The notes below the pieces were generated by a model, which saw only the letters and a program-made list of their open reading frames with translations, was not told the origin of the DNA and did no database searches. Shown here one piece after another: positions 10,825-19,169 of a stretch of DNA of 38,559 nucleotides (positions within the stretch are counted from its first letter, which is position 1; each line of letters opens with the position of its first letter). The position numbers and the translations under genes are program-made. Source of the stretch: Nitriliruptoraceae bacterium (GTDB taxonomy: Bacteria > Actinomycetota > Nitriliruptoria > Nitriliruptorales > Nitriliruptoraceae); contig PWLR01000178.1 in NCBI GenBank assembly GCA_003558435.1, positions 1 through 38,559 of the forward strand. The letters are read 5' to 3'.

Positions 10825-11831
10825 CCGCCACCACCGGCGAGCTCACCACCGCCGAGCAGGTCCGCGAGGCGATCATGGACGCCCGGCGGGACGTGACCCC
10901 GGTGGAGATCCGCAGCGGCGGCAGCGTGCTCGACCGGCTCCCGACCGGCGATCACCCGGTGCTCTCGGTCGCCGGGATGACCGGGGTCGTGGCGCACGCC
11001 GCCGAGGACCTGACCGTCACCGTGCGGGCCGGGACCCCGCTGACGGAGCTGTCGCAGGTGCTCGCCGACGCCGGCCAGGAATGCCCGATCGAACCGACCG
11101 GCGGGGCGGGTTCGACCGTCGGCGGACGCATCGCCACCGCGCTCGCCGGACCCCGCCAGCTCGGGGCGGGACGGGTCCGCGACTGGCTGCTCCGCATCCG
11201 GTTCGTGACGGGGGCGGGACAGATCGCGACGGCCGGCGGGGTGACCGTCAAGGACGTCACCGGTTACGACCTGTGCCGGCTGATGACCGGATCGTGGGGG
11301 ACGCTCGGCGTGATCACCGAGGTGACGCTCAAGCTGCGCCCGTTGGCGCGGCACCGCGCGTGGTACGCCACGGACCGCCCGCGCCACGACCTCGACGCCC
11401 TGCTGTACCGCCCGAGCGCATCGATCACGACCCGGGAGCGCACCCACGTGCTGCTCGAGGGACATCCCGACGACGCGGCCGAGCAGGCTGCGCTGGCCGC
11501 GCTGGTCCCGGCCGACCCACCGACGCTGCCCGTCACCGCCCGTGCCTCGGTCGACCCCGCCCGCCTGGTCGGGCTGGTGGAGGAGTGCGAGACCCTCGGC
11601 CTGGTGTGGGCGGCGCAGGACGGTGTCGGGGTGTGCCACCTCGACGGTGACGGCGACCGGCTGGATGCCGCCCGCACTGCGGCGGAGAAGCGAGGTGGTG
11701 CGTTGCTCGTGCTCGATCCGCATCTGCAACGGCCGGCCTTCGGTTCGCGGGGTTCGTCCCCGATCGACGAACGCGTCAGACGGACGCTGGATCCCGATGC
11801 GGTGCTCGCACCCTGGAGGTGGACCCGATGA
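10821..11831 (+). CDS. glcE: Glycolate oxidase FAD-binding subunit GlcE
   Basis: This is a 336-residue partner of GlcD with a degenerate PCMH FAD fold. It has VEIRSGGSVLDRLP near the start, IEPTGGAGSTVGGRIATAL near residue 95 and GAGRVRDWLLRIRFVTGAG near 115, followed by TVKDVTGYDLCRLMTGSWGTLGVIT. It lacks the catalytic His-rich cap of GlcD, as is normal for GlcE. The ATG at 10821 overlaps the glcD stop (ATGA), and its own stop overlaps glcF the same way, so the subunits should be made in equal amounts. Confidence 0.93.
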   Translation: MTATTGELTTAEQVREAIMDARRDVTPVEIRSGGSVLDRLPTGDHPVLSVAGMTGVVAHAAEDLTVTVRAGTPLTELSQVLADAGQECPIEPTGGAGSTVGGRIATALAGPRQLGAGRVRDWLLRIRFVTGAGQIATAGGVTVKDVTGYDLCRLMTGSWGTLGVITEVTLKLRPLARHRAWYATDRPRHDLDALLYRPSASITTRERTHVLLEGHPDDAAEQAALAALVPADPPTLPVTARASVDPARLVGLVEECETLGLVWAAQDGVGVCHLDGDGDRLDAARTAAEKRGGALLVLDPHLQRPAFGSRGSSPIDERVRRTLDPDAVLAPWRWTR

Positions 11832-13135
11832 CGACGCCGGAGCCGATCGATCGGCCGACACCGCCCGAGCCGCCGGCCGTGCCCGGCCCGTCGGCACCGC
11901 CCGGCACGGCCACCTCGCCGCACACGGTCACCGAACCGTCCATCTTCGATGCGGACCTGCTCGCCCAGTGCGTGCAGTGCGGGTTCTGCCTGTCCTCGTG
12001 CCCCACCTACGAGGTCACCCACCTCGAGGAGCACGGCCCGCGCGGGCGCATCCTCGCGATGCGCCTCGCCGACGCCGGGGATCTCCCGCTCACCGACCCG
12101 GACGTGAAGGAGTCGCTCGAGACCTGCGTGCAGTGCCGGGCCTGCGAACTGGTGTGCCCCTCGCTGGTCGAGTTCGGCGCGCTGATCGAGACCGCCCGCA
12201 CCGAGATCGCGCGGCGCGAACCGCCCCGTGGGCTGCGTGGCCTCGCGCACCGCGTCGGGTTCTTCGCACTGGCCCGGCGGTCGTGGCTGCGCGCCGGCGT
12301 CGCCGGGCTGGCGATCATGCAACTGCTGCGGCTCGACCGGGTCCTGCCGGACACCGTGCGTCCCGCCCGGCGGGTCCGACTCCGGGAGCTGCGGCGCGGC
12401 TACCAGCGACCCCGAGGGATCCGCACCCGCGGGCCCGCCTACGTGTTCCGAGGGTGTGTGATGGACCAGATGTTCCGCGCCACCCATCAGGCGGTCGCCG
12501 ACGTGCTGGGTTCGATCGGCTACGACCCCCGGTTCGAGCCGGCCCCGCCATGCTGCGGTGCGCTGCACACCCACGCAGGTCGCGAGGATCAGGCCCGGGG
12601 CCTGGCCCAACAGACCATCCGGGCCTACGCGGGCACGGAGGGACCGATCGTGGTCGATTCGGCCGGTTGCGGGGCCGCCATGAAGGAGTTCGGCCATCTG
12701 CTGGGGACCCCGGAGGCCGAGGCCTTCAGCGCCCGCGTGGTCGATCTCAGCGAAGTCGTCACCCCCGCGGAGGTCGCGGCACGCGCACGGCCGATCCCGC
12801 TGGAGCTCGCCTACCAGGCGCCGTGCCACGGACGTAACGTCCAGCGGCTCGGGGACCTACCGCTGGCGTTGCTGCGCGCCATCCCCGAACTGACGCTGAT
12901 CGAGCCGGACGACGAGCACCTGTGCTGCGGGTCCGGTGGCATCTACTCGATCGAACAGCCGGACTTCGGCAACGCGCTGCTCGAGAAGAAGGACGCCTCG
13001 CTGCAGCGCACCGGCGCGCGAGGTGTGGTGTCGGGCAACCCGGGCTGCGCGATGCAGATCGCCCGAGCCGGGTGGGAGATCCACCATCCGGCGGAGCTGC
13101 TGGCGCGTGCGATGCGCCCCGGCGGGCCGGTGTGA
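11828..13135 (+). CDS. glcF: Glycolate oxidase iron-sulphur subunit GlcF
   Basis: This is a 435-residue iron-sulphur subunit that takes electrons from the flavin subunits toward the quinone pool. Two complete 4Fe-4S motifs are present: C48-x2-C51-x2-C54-x3-C58-P and C100-x2-C103-x2-C106-x3-C110-P. Two CCG domains follow (PPCCGALHTH, C242-C243, and HLCCGSGGIYS, C366-C367), as in GlcF, LldE and HdrB-type proteins. The ATG at 11828 is preceded by GGAGGTGG. The first 38 residues are Pro/Thr-rich and look like a flexible extension. It is the last gene of the four-gene glycolate unit. Confidence 0.95.
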   Translation: MTTPEPIDRPTPPEPPAVPGPSAPPGTATSPHTVTEPSIFDADLLAQCVQCGFCLSSCPTYEVTHLEEHGPRGRILAMRLADAGDLPLTDPDVKESLETCVQCRACELVCPSLVEFGALIETARTEIARREPPRGLRGLAHRVGFFALARRSWLRAGVAGLAIMQLLRLDRVLPDTVRPARRVRLRELRRGYQRPRGIRTRGPAYVFRGCVMDQMFRATHQAVADVLGSIGYDPRFEPAPPCCGALHTHAGREDQARGLAQQTIRAYAGTEGPIVVDSAGCGAAMKEFGHLLGTPEAEAFSARVVDLSEVVTPAEVAARARPIPLELAYQAPCHGRNVQRLGDLPLALLRAIPELTLIEPDDEHLCCGSGGIYSIEQPDFGNALLEKKDASLQRTGARGVVSGNPGCAMQIARAGWEIHHPAELLARAMRPGGPV

Positions 13136-13275
13136 ACCTTCGACCGCTGCCCCTTCGCCCCCCGGCTCGTCGGACGCGTCGGCGGTCGTGGCCCCCGGCA
13201 CACTGACCGACTGGCCGCGGCTGACGCGGAGGGCCGTTCGGGCGCCTCCGGCCCGGCCACGGAGGAACCTCCCCG

Positions 13276-14223
13276 ATGGCGGACGACCCGACCCCCCTCG
13301 CCGACCTGCTCGCCGCCGGACTCGACGGCGGTGGTGACGACCTCGACCGGATCGCGTGGCCCGCAGCGGCCGACCGCCGCGACCGGTTCCTCACCTTGCA
13401 CCGGATCTACGCACTGCACACCGCTCCGCTCGCGCAGGTGGGTGAGCACGTCCGGTGGCAGCACCATCCGGCCGTCGCCGCGCTCAAGAACCGACTCGAA
13501 GCCATCTGGATCGCGGAGCTCGACCAGGGCACACGCCCGCTGCAGGACCCGGAACGCACCGAAGACGAGATGCGCAGGCTCGCCGCCCGGGACCGCTCGC
13601 CCGACATCTACCGCTGGATCGCCTCGCACGCCTCGTGGCAGGAAGCCCTGCACTTCCTGGCGCTCGAAGGCGGCCCCGACGACGTGTTCGACGACCTGGT
13701 CGCGGTCTGCCAGGTCGGGCTCCCACTCGGGTCCGCCAAGATGGAGCTGGCCAACAACTACTGGGACGAGATGGGCAACGGGCAGTTCGACAAGGTGCAC
13801 AACGTGCTCTACCGACGCTTCGTCGAAGCCGTGGACCTGCCGAGCATCCCCCTGGACGGGCAGCCGGTCGAGGCCCTGGAACGCTCGGCCGTCCTGGGCC
13901 TCGTCGCGTCGAGCCGCTTCCTGCAGCCGGAGATGATCGGGGCGCTCGGCCTGATCGAGCTGGAGGCCGGCCCCCACTGCCGGTACGTGGACCGGGGCCT
14001 GGAACGCCTGGGCGCGTCGGACGAGGCGCGCGAGTTCTACCAGATGCACGCGGTGGTCGATCCCGTGCACGGCCAGGGCTGGCTCCGGCACGGTGTCGGC
14101 CCGCTGGTGGCCGACAACCCGGCATGGGGGCCGCGCATCCTGCGCGGAGCCCGGTGGAAGAGCCAGGTCAACAACCGTTTCTTCCGGTGGGCGGAACGGA
14201 CGCTCGTGCCCGTCGCCGCCTGA
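13276..14223 (+). CDS. Haem-oxygenase-like diiron (HDO-type) redox enzyme
   Basis: This is a 315-residue, mostly helical protein of the iron-containing redox enzyme / haem-oxygenase-like family. Likely metal ligands follow the family pattern: acidic residues in ELANNYWDEMGNG (E157, E165), H175 in KVHNVLY, E228 or E230, then H258, D262 and H265 in FYQMHAVVDPVHGQGW. Relatives include fatty-acid decarboxylases, N-oxygenases and C-P or C-C bond cleaving enzymes, so the substrate cannot be predicted. GGAGGA lies about ten bases before the ATG. It follows glcF by 140 bp on the same strand, which may be an operon extension or chance. Its 3' end overlaps the convergent CPBP gene by 56 bp. Confidence 0.82.
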   Translation: MADDPTPLADLLAAGLDGGGDDLDRIAWPAAADRRDRFLTLHRIYALHTAPLAQVGEHVRWQHHPAVAALKNRLEAIWIAELDQGTRPLQDPERTEDEMRRLAARDRSPDIYRWIASHASWQEALHFLALEGGPDDVFDDLVAVCQVGLPLGSAKMELANNYWDEMGNGQFDKVHNVLYRRFVEAVDLPSIPLDGQPVEALERSAVLGLVASSRFLQPEMIGALGLIELEAGPHCRYVDRGLERLGASDEAREFYQMHAVVDPVHGQGWLRHGVGPLVADNPAWGPRILRGARWKSQVNNRFFRWAERTLVPVAA

Positions 14224-15046
14224 GCGCCGGGAGCGTTGCGGACCGCGTCGCGGCCGGACCGGCGGCGGGGTACGACAACCGCCCCCCGGTCACGATGACC
14301 ACGGCCACGGTCGCCACGGTGACGAGGGCGAAGGCGATCACGTCGCCGGTGGTGCTCCGCGGCACGAGCTCCCCGGCGACGTTGAAGCCGGCGTGGGCGA
14401 GCACGACGATCAGGATGCTGCCTCCGGCGCCGTTGGCCAGCCAGAGGTAGAGCACGCTCAACTCGACGAGCACGAGGTTGGTGAGCCAGAAGCGCGGAGA
14501 ACCGAAGCCGAGTCCGTGCTGGTAGGAGCCCTCGACGAAGTACAGGGGAAGGTGCCAGAGGGCCCAGAACACGCCGATCCCCACCGCCGCGAACACCGGG
14601 CGTGCCCGGGCCTGCCAGAGGTCGGACGCCGCCCCCCGCCAACCCGGCTCCTCGACGAGCCCTGCCGCCAGCGCGAACGCGACCACCCCGCCCACGGACC
14701 CGAGGCGGTGATCGGGAGCGATCGCGGCCGCACCGGTCGCGCCGGCGAGGCCGGAGCCCAGCAGCGCAGGACCCGCGGCCACGGCGACGAGCGCCCACCA
14801 CCACCCCGCAGCGATCCCACGCGGGTCCCAGATCCGCCGCACGAACGCTCGGCGGTAGGCCGGGCTGCGCCGGCGCACCACCCATGCCGCACCCACGAGC
14901 GGACCGAGCCCGCCGGTCAGGAACAGCATCGCCACCAGCGGAGCGGGAGGCGCGGGCCACCCCGCGGCGAGCCACCACAGCGACCAGGTCCAGGCGAACG
15001 CCACGACGAAGTACGGCGCGACAGCCACACGGGGGTGCTCGCTCAT
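14168..15046 (-). CDS. CPBP family intramembrane metalloprotease
   Basis: This is a 292-residue polytopic membrane protein of the CPBP (CAAX/bacteriocin-processing, Abi) family. The active-site motifs are intact: EEPGWRG (E132, E133, R137), WHLPLYF (H165) and HAGFN (H218, N222). Family members are Rce1-like proteases or act in peptide maturation and self-immunity. The ATG at 15046 has GGGAGG five bases upstream. It begins 35 bp after the ABC permease gene, so it is probably the third gene of that operon. The C-terminal 40 residues after the last helix are Arg-rich and are encoded opposite the end of the diiron enzyme gene. Role with the exporter (processing or immunity) is inferred. Confidence 0.9.
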   Translation of the reverse strand: MSEHPRVAVAPYFVVAFAWTWSLWWLAAGWPAPPAPLVAMLFLTGGLGPLVGAAWVVRRRSPAYRRAFVRRIWDPRGIAAGWWWALVAVAAGPALLGSGLAGATGAAAIAPDHRLGSVGGVVAFALAAGLVEEPGWRGAASDLWQARARPVFAAVGIGVFWALWHLPLYFVEGSYQHGLGFGSPRFWLTNLVLVELSVLYLWLANGAGGSILIVVLAHAGFNVAGELVPRSTTGDVIAFALVTVATVAVVIVTGGRLSYPAAGPAATRSATLPALRRRRARASVPPTGRNGC

Positions 15047-15081
15047 GACGACCTCCCACCTCCTTCACCCCAGCCGCTGCG

Positions 15082-16722
15082 TCACTCCCACCGGAACCGG
15101 ACGACCGCCAGCACGGCGCCGGCGACCGCCCAGGCACCCACGACGGCCAGTTCGCGGACGAGCAGCCCGCCGGTGGTGAAGGCCTCGCGGACCGCGTCGA
15201 CCGCCGGGGCGATCGGCAGCCAGGCGACGATCGTCGGGATGATCCCCGGGAGCGCGTCGCCGAGCGGGAAGATGCCCGAGAGGAACACCAGTGGCAGGAA
15301 CGTCGCCAGGGTGATCGCCGGGACCGTGTCGGCGTCGGGCGCGAGCGCCGCCGCCGCCAGGCCGAGCGCCGCGAAGGCGACGACGGTGACCACCAGGACC
15401 AGCAGCAGCGCCGGCCAGGCCGTAGCCGCCGGGGCCGTGTCGTGGAGCAGCCAACCGGCACCGAGGACGATCCCCACGGTGATCGACACGATCCACAGGA
15501 CCGACAGCATGCGACCGGCAACGAACGCCCAGGCCGGGAGCGGGGTCCCCCGCAGCCGCTTGAGCACGCCCTGATCGCGCGCAGCGGCGATCAGTTCCGG
15601 CATCGCGACGTAGGCGATCAGCGCTGCGCCGAACACCGGCATCCCCGTGGTCATCCACGCCGCGAAGCTCAGCCCGTCGATCTCCGGGTTGCCCACCGCG
15701 ACGGGGAGCACGGTCACGAACAACGTGGGCAGGACCAACGCGAACCCGGCGAACACCGGCTCGCGCCAGATGCTCCGATTCGCATGTCGCCACTGCCCCC
15801 ACACCATGCCGACCGGTCCGTTCGAACCGGCCGTGAGGACGCCCGGGCGGCGGTCACGGCGCACACCGGCGCGGGGCCCCGTCGCCGCACGCGCTTCGCG
15901 CCCGTAGGCGGTGATCGCGAGGATCGCGCCGGCTCCACCCCAGGCCAGGAGCGCGAGCAGGCTGGCCGGGGCCACACCGCTGCCGACGACACCGAGCTGG
16001 AGGGGCGCGGCCAACACCTCGACGGCGTGACGCAGCGGCAGGGACCAGCCGATCGCCTCGAGCCACCGCGGCATCGTGGTGCCGAAGCCGTACAGGTCGG
16101 ATACGAAGCCGAGCAGCACGACCGCGCCCATCGTCACGCTGAGCACGGTCTGGGAGCTGCGCACCAGCAGGGCGAGCGCCAGGCCGAGGGCCGCGAACGT
16201 CACGATCGTGACCAACAGGCCGAGCACGAAGGCGGGCAGGGTCCGCGGGGTCACCTCGAGCCCGTAGGCGCCCATCCCGACGACGAGCATCACCACCGTC
16301 CCCGTCATCGCGACCCAGACGGCGGCCCCGAGTCGTCCGGCGAGGTAGGCCCAGGCCGGCAGGGGCGTGCCCCGGACCCGTTTGAGGACTCCCTGCTCGG
16401 CGGCCAGCGCCACCGAGAAGGGCAGCATGACGAACGCGGCCATCGCGACCGCGAACACCGCAGCTCCAGGCACGAGTCGCTGGATCACCGCGTCGCCGGC
16501 GGCGCCCCCCGTACCCATCGCCAGGCCGCTGACCGTGAGGAACAGCACCGGGAACAACACGGACACCAGCAGCGAGACCGGGGTCCGCCAGGTGTCCCGA
16601 CTCGCGTGCACCACCTGGTCGCGGCACAACGTCCAGACCGACGGGCGACGTCGCGGCAGGTCCGTGACCACGGTGGCACGGCGCTCGGGCACCTGTACGG
16701 GGGCGGTGTGCAGGTCAGCCAT
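15082..16722 (-). CDS. Fused tandem ABC-2 type permease
   Basis: This is a 546-residue exporter permease made of two homologous ABC-2 permeases joined head to tail. The first half is about residues 30-275, followed by a basic linker (about 274-312) and the second half to 546. The cytoplasmic signature QGVLKRxRGTPLPAWA occurs twice, at 110-125 and 384-399, with a spacing of 274 residues. Each half has about six hydrophobic segments, so the protein could form a whole transmembrane pore without dimerising. Its ATG overlaps the ATPase stop by eight bases. Most DrrB/ABC-2 permeases are single-unit homodimers of about 250 residues, so this fusion is unusual. The substrate is unknown. Confidence 0.9.
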   Translation of the reverse strand: MADLHTAPVQVPERRATVVTDLPRRRPSVWTLCRDQVVHASRDTWRTPVSLLVSVLFPVLFLTVSGLAMGTGGAAGDAVIQRLVPGAAVFAVAMAAFVMLPFSVALAAEQGVLKRVRGTPLPAWAYLAGRLGAAVWVAMTGTVVMLVVGMGAYGLEVTPRTLPAFVLGLLVTIVTFAALGLALALLVRSSQTVLSVTMGAVVLLGFVSDLYGFGTTMPRWLEAIGWSLPLRHAVEVLAAPLQLGVVGSGVAPASLLALLAWGGAGAILAITAYGREARAATGPRAGVRRDRRPGVLTAGSNGPVGMVWGQWRHANRSIWREPVFAGFALVLPTLFVTVLPVAVGNPEIDGLSFAAWMTTGMPVFGAALIAYVAMPELIAAARDQGVLKRLRGTPLPAWAFVAGRMLSVLWIVSITVGIVLGAGWLLHDTAPAATAWPALLLVLVVTVVAFAALGLAAAALAPDADTVPAITLATFLPLVFLSGIFPLGDALPGIIPTIVAWLPIAPAVDAVREAFTTGGLLVRELAVVGAWAVAGAVLAVVRFRWE

Positions 16723-17635
16723 CGCCGGACCTCGTGGCCGCACCGATCAGGTCGAGGTAGGCCTCCTCGAAACTGCCGTGCCGCAGCCGGAGTTGCTCGA
16801 ACTCGACATCGTGCACCACCGCCCAGCGGGTGAGCACCGCCAGATCACCGGTCGGTGACACGGTCTCCACCACCACGACGTGACCGTCGGCCTGCAGGTC
16901 ACCCACGACCGGGGGCAGCCGTGACACGTCGACGTCCGGTGGAAGCCGGAACTCGATCACGACACGGCCGCCGGCCACCCGGTCGACCAGCTCGTCCGGG
17001 GTGCCGAGTGCCACCAGCTCGCCGGCGGCGACGACCGCGACCCGGTCGGCCAGTCGGTAGGCCTCCTCCATGTAGTGGGTGGTGAGGATCACCGTCTTGC
17101 CGACCTCGCAGAGACCGGCGACCACGTCCCAGGCCTGCCTCCGGGCGGAGGGATCGAACCCGGTGGTGGGCTCGTCGAGGAACAGCACGTCCGGGTCGCC
17201 GATCAGCCCGAGCGCGAGGTCGAGGCGCCGCCGTTGGCCGCCGGAGAGCGTCTTCGTGCGCTCATCGGCCTTTCCGGTCAGCCCGACGAGCGCGATCACC
17301 TCATCGATGCCCCGGGGCGAGGGGTAGAGGCCCGCGTGCAGCGTGACCAGCTCGCGCACACTGAAGCGTTCCTCGATGCCGCACTCCTGCAGCACGATGC
17401 CGATGCGCTCGCGGAAGGCTCGGCCTCCGGTCGCGGGGTCGAATCCGGCCACCTCGACGCGGCCGCTCGACGGCCGGCGATGGCCCTCCAGGATCTCGAC
17501 GGTCGTGGTCTTGCCCGCCCCGTTCGGACCCACGATCGCGAAGACCTCGCCCTCCTCGACCGTGAGACTGAGGCCGCGCACCGCGTGGTTGTCGCCGTAA
17601 CGCTTGTGTAGGTCCTCCACGATCACGACCGCCAT
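16715..17635 (-). CDS. ABC transporter ATP-binding protein (DrrA/CcmA type)
   Basis: This is a 306-residue ATPase that powers the fused permease. All motifs are intact: Walker A GPNGAGKTT (36-44), Q-loop Q83, signature LSGGQ (130-134), Walker B VLFLDEP (150-156) and the H-loop H187 in TTHYMEEA. A C-terminal accessory domain (about 215-306) resembles that of DrrA-like exporters. The ATG at 17635 has GGAGGTGA just upstream. It is the first gene of an ATPase-permease-CPBP protease operon; the 271 bp upstream (17636-17906) show no gene. Lipids, antibiotics or peptides are typical cargo of this class; nothing here tells which. Confidence 0.95.
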   Translation of the reverse strand: MAVVIVEDLHKRYGDNHAVRGLSLTVEEGEVFAIVGPNGAGKTTTVEILEGHRRPSSGRVEVAGFDPATGGRAFRERIGIVLQECGIEERFSVRELVTLHAGLYPSPRGIDEVIALVGLTGKADERTKTLSGGQRRRLDLALGLIGDPDVLFLDEPTTGFDPSARRQAWDVVAGLCEVGKTVILTTHYMEEAYRLADRVAVVAAGELVALGTPDELVDRVAGGRVVIEFRLPPDVDVSRLPPVVGDLQADGHVVVVETVSPTGDLAVLTRWAVVHDVEFEQLRLRHGSFEEAYLDLIGAATRSGDG

Positions 17636-17906
17636 CAGCTCACCTCCGGCTGCGCGGTGGATGTCCGGGGAACCTCTCACCGCCTCGGTCGATGGTCCAC
17701 CACGGCAACGGCCGCAGCCAGGGACGAAGGTCATCCACCGAGGGGTCCCGCAGGACGAGGGTCCCGCCGGACCACCGCGTCGGACCCGGTACCGGGCAGC
17801 GATCGCCGCGTTGCCTCGGACGGGTCGGCGGGACCTGCCTCGCCCAGGGGTGCTCGCCACCCCGTGGCGGCTCGAGCGGACCGAGCGGTGACCGGCACCT
17901 CGAGGG

Positions 17907-19169
17907 TCACGACACCGTGGTCGCCAGGACCTCATCGAGCCAGGCGAAGGTGACCTGGTGCATCCTCGAGTGGTTGTCGAGCATGCAGTGGTCGTAGGAA
18001 CCGTCCTCCTCGAGGGTGAACACGTGCATCTGCTTGCGGCTCGAGGCGATGCCCTGGTGGTACTCGCGGGTCTGGGTGAGCATCTCCTCACCCTCGCCCG
18101 CACCGACCAGTGACAGCGCCGGGCAGGTGATCCGGTGCAGGTCGTCGGCGATGGTGAACCGCGCCCAGTGCGCCTGCGCCTCGGCGTCCATCATCCAGTC
18201 GTGCAGCGGCGTCCCCGCGTATCCAGCGGTCCACAGGCCGTACTCCATGTAGGCACGGAGCATCGGATCCCGGGCGAGCTTGCGGCCGATCGCCCACGCG
18301 AGCAGCCGTCCCGGCACCCGCCGGACCATGGGTCCCAGCAGCGCCGCGGCGACCCGGGCGTAATCGATCATCGGGTTGTTGGCGATGACCGCGACGATGC
18401 GATCGTCGTGCATCGCGACCCGAGGTGCGACGTAGCCGCCACCGCTGAAGCCCATCAGGGCGATGCGTTCGTCCACGCCGGGGAGCGTCTGCAGGACATC
18501 GAGCCCGGCCGCGAACGGCACCTCGTAGTCGGGTCGCTTGACCTGCGAGGGGTCGGTGTGGACCGCGTTGCGGTGTCCGGGGTAGGAGAAGGTGAAGACG
18601 TTGTAGCCGCGCGCGACCGCTGCGGGCCCGATGATGAGCACGTCCTCCTCGATGGTGTCGTCGTTGCCGCCGGCCACGACCAGCGTCGGTCGCGGCGTGT
18701 CCGTCCGGTCCGGACGCCAGAAGTAGCCGGGCAGCGCCGCACCTTCGAAGGGCACCTCGATCGGCTCGATCGGTGGGTCGTGCAGAGCGGCGGCGTTGCG
18801 GAACGCCGTGACGCTGCGTTCCCACAGCGCGTGGAAGCGCGGGTGGCTCGGCACGCAGCCGTACTCGGCGGCCCGGAAGTAGTTGCTGGCCCGCAGCAGC
18901 GCCTGACGCGCACCGACCAGGTCCCCGTCGGCCAGAGCTTTCTGCCCGTGGGCCTCCACGATCGTTGCCATGTCGGACCAGGCGGTGGGCCAGCTGTTCG
19001 CATCACGTTCGTCGATGCGCTGCGCGATGGTGCGGACCTCACCGATCTCCGCCGCGTTGACGTTCATGTAGGCCAGCGTGCGCTGCAGCATCCAGTCCGC
19101 TTCGTGGTTCTTCAGCAGCCCGAGCGTGTTGGGTGCGCGAGCTGCTCCGAGGCCGCTTCTGCGTGTCAT
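17907..19169 (-). CDS. FrsA/pseudooxynicotine-hydrolase-like alpha/beta hydrolase
   Basis: This is a 420-residue hydrolase with a long helical N-terminal domain (about 1-130) ahead of the alpha/beta fold. This layout is seen in FrsA-like esterases and 2,6-dihydroxypseudooxynicotine hydrolase, which cleaves a C-C bond. The nucleophile is S242 in GFSGGG (240-245). The catalytic His is probably H394 in DGSYDHCML, and the acid lies near GAGEGEEML. An oxyanion region VVAGGNDDTIEED is at 165-177. The start overlaps the upstream hydrolase stop (ATGA), so it is the last gene of a three-gene unit after a reductase and a second hydrolase. The context suggests stepwise breakdown of one compound. The specific substrate is unknown. 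Confidence 0.85.
   Translation of the reverse strand: MTRRSGLGAARAPNTLGLLKNHEADWMLQRTLAYMNVNAAEIGEVRTIAQRIDERDANSWPTAWSDMATIVEAHGQKALADGDLVGARQALLRASNYFRAAEYGCVPSHPRFHALWERSVTAFRNAAALHDPPIEPIEVPFEGAALPGYFWRPDRTDTPRPTLVVAGGNDDTIEEDVLIIGPAAVARGYNVFTFSYPGHRNAVHTDPSQVKRPDYEVPFAAGLDVLQTLPGVDERIALMGFSGGGYVAPRVAMHDDRIVAVIANNPMIDYARVAAALLGPMVRRVPGRLLAWAIGRKLARDPMLRAYMEYGLWTAGYAGTPLHDWMMDAEAQAHWARFTIADDLHRITCPALSLVGAGEGEEMLTQTREYHQGIASSRKQMHVFTLEEDGSYDHCMLDNHSRMHQVTFAWLDEVLATTVS

Noticed and set aside
13231..13254. Terminator between glcF and the diiron enzyme gene
   Set aside because: The stem is only six base pairs with a 12-base loop, too weak in this GC-rich sequence to call, so operon continuity stays open.
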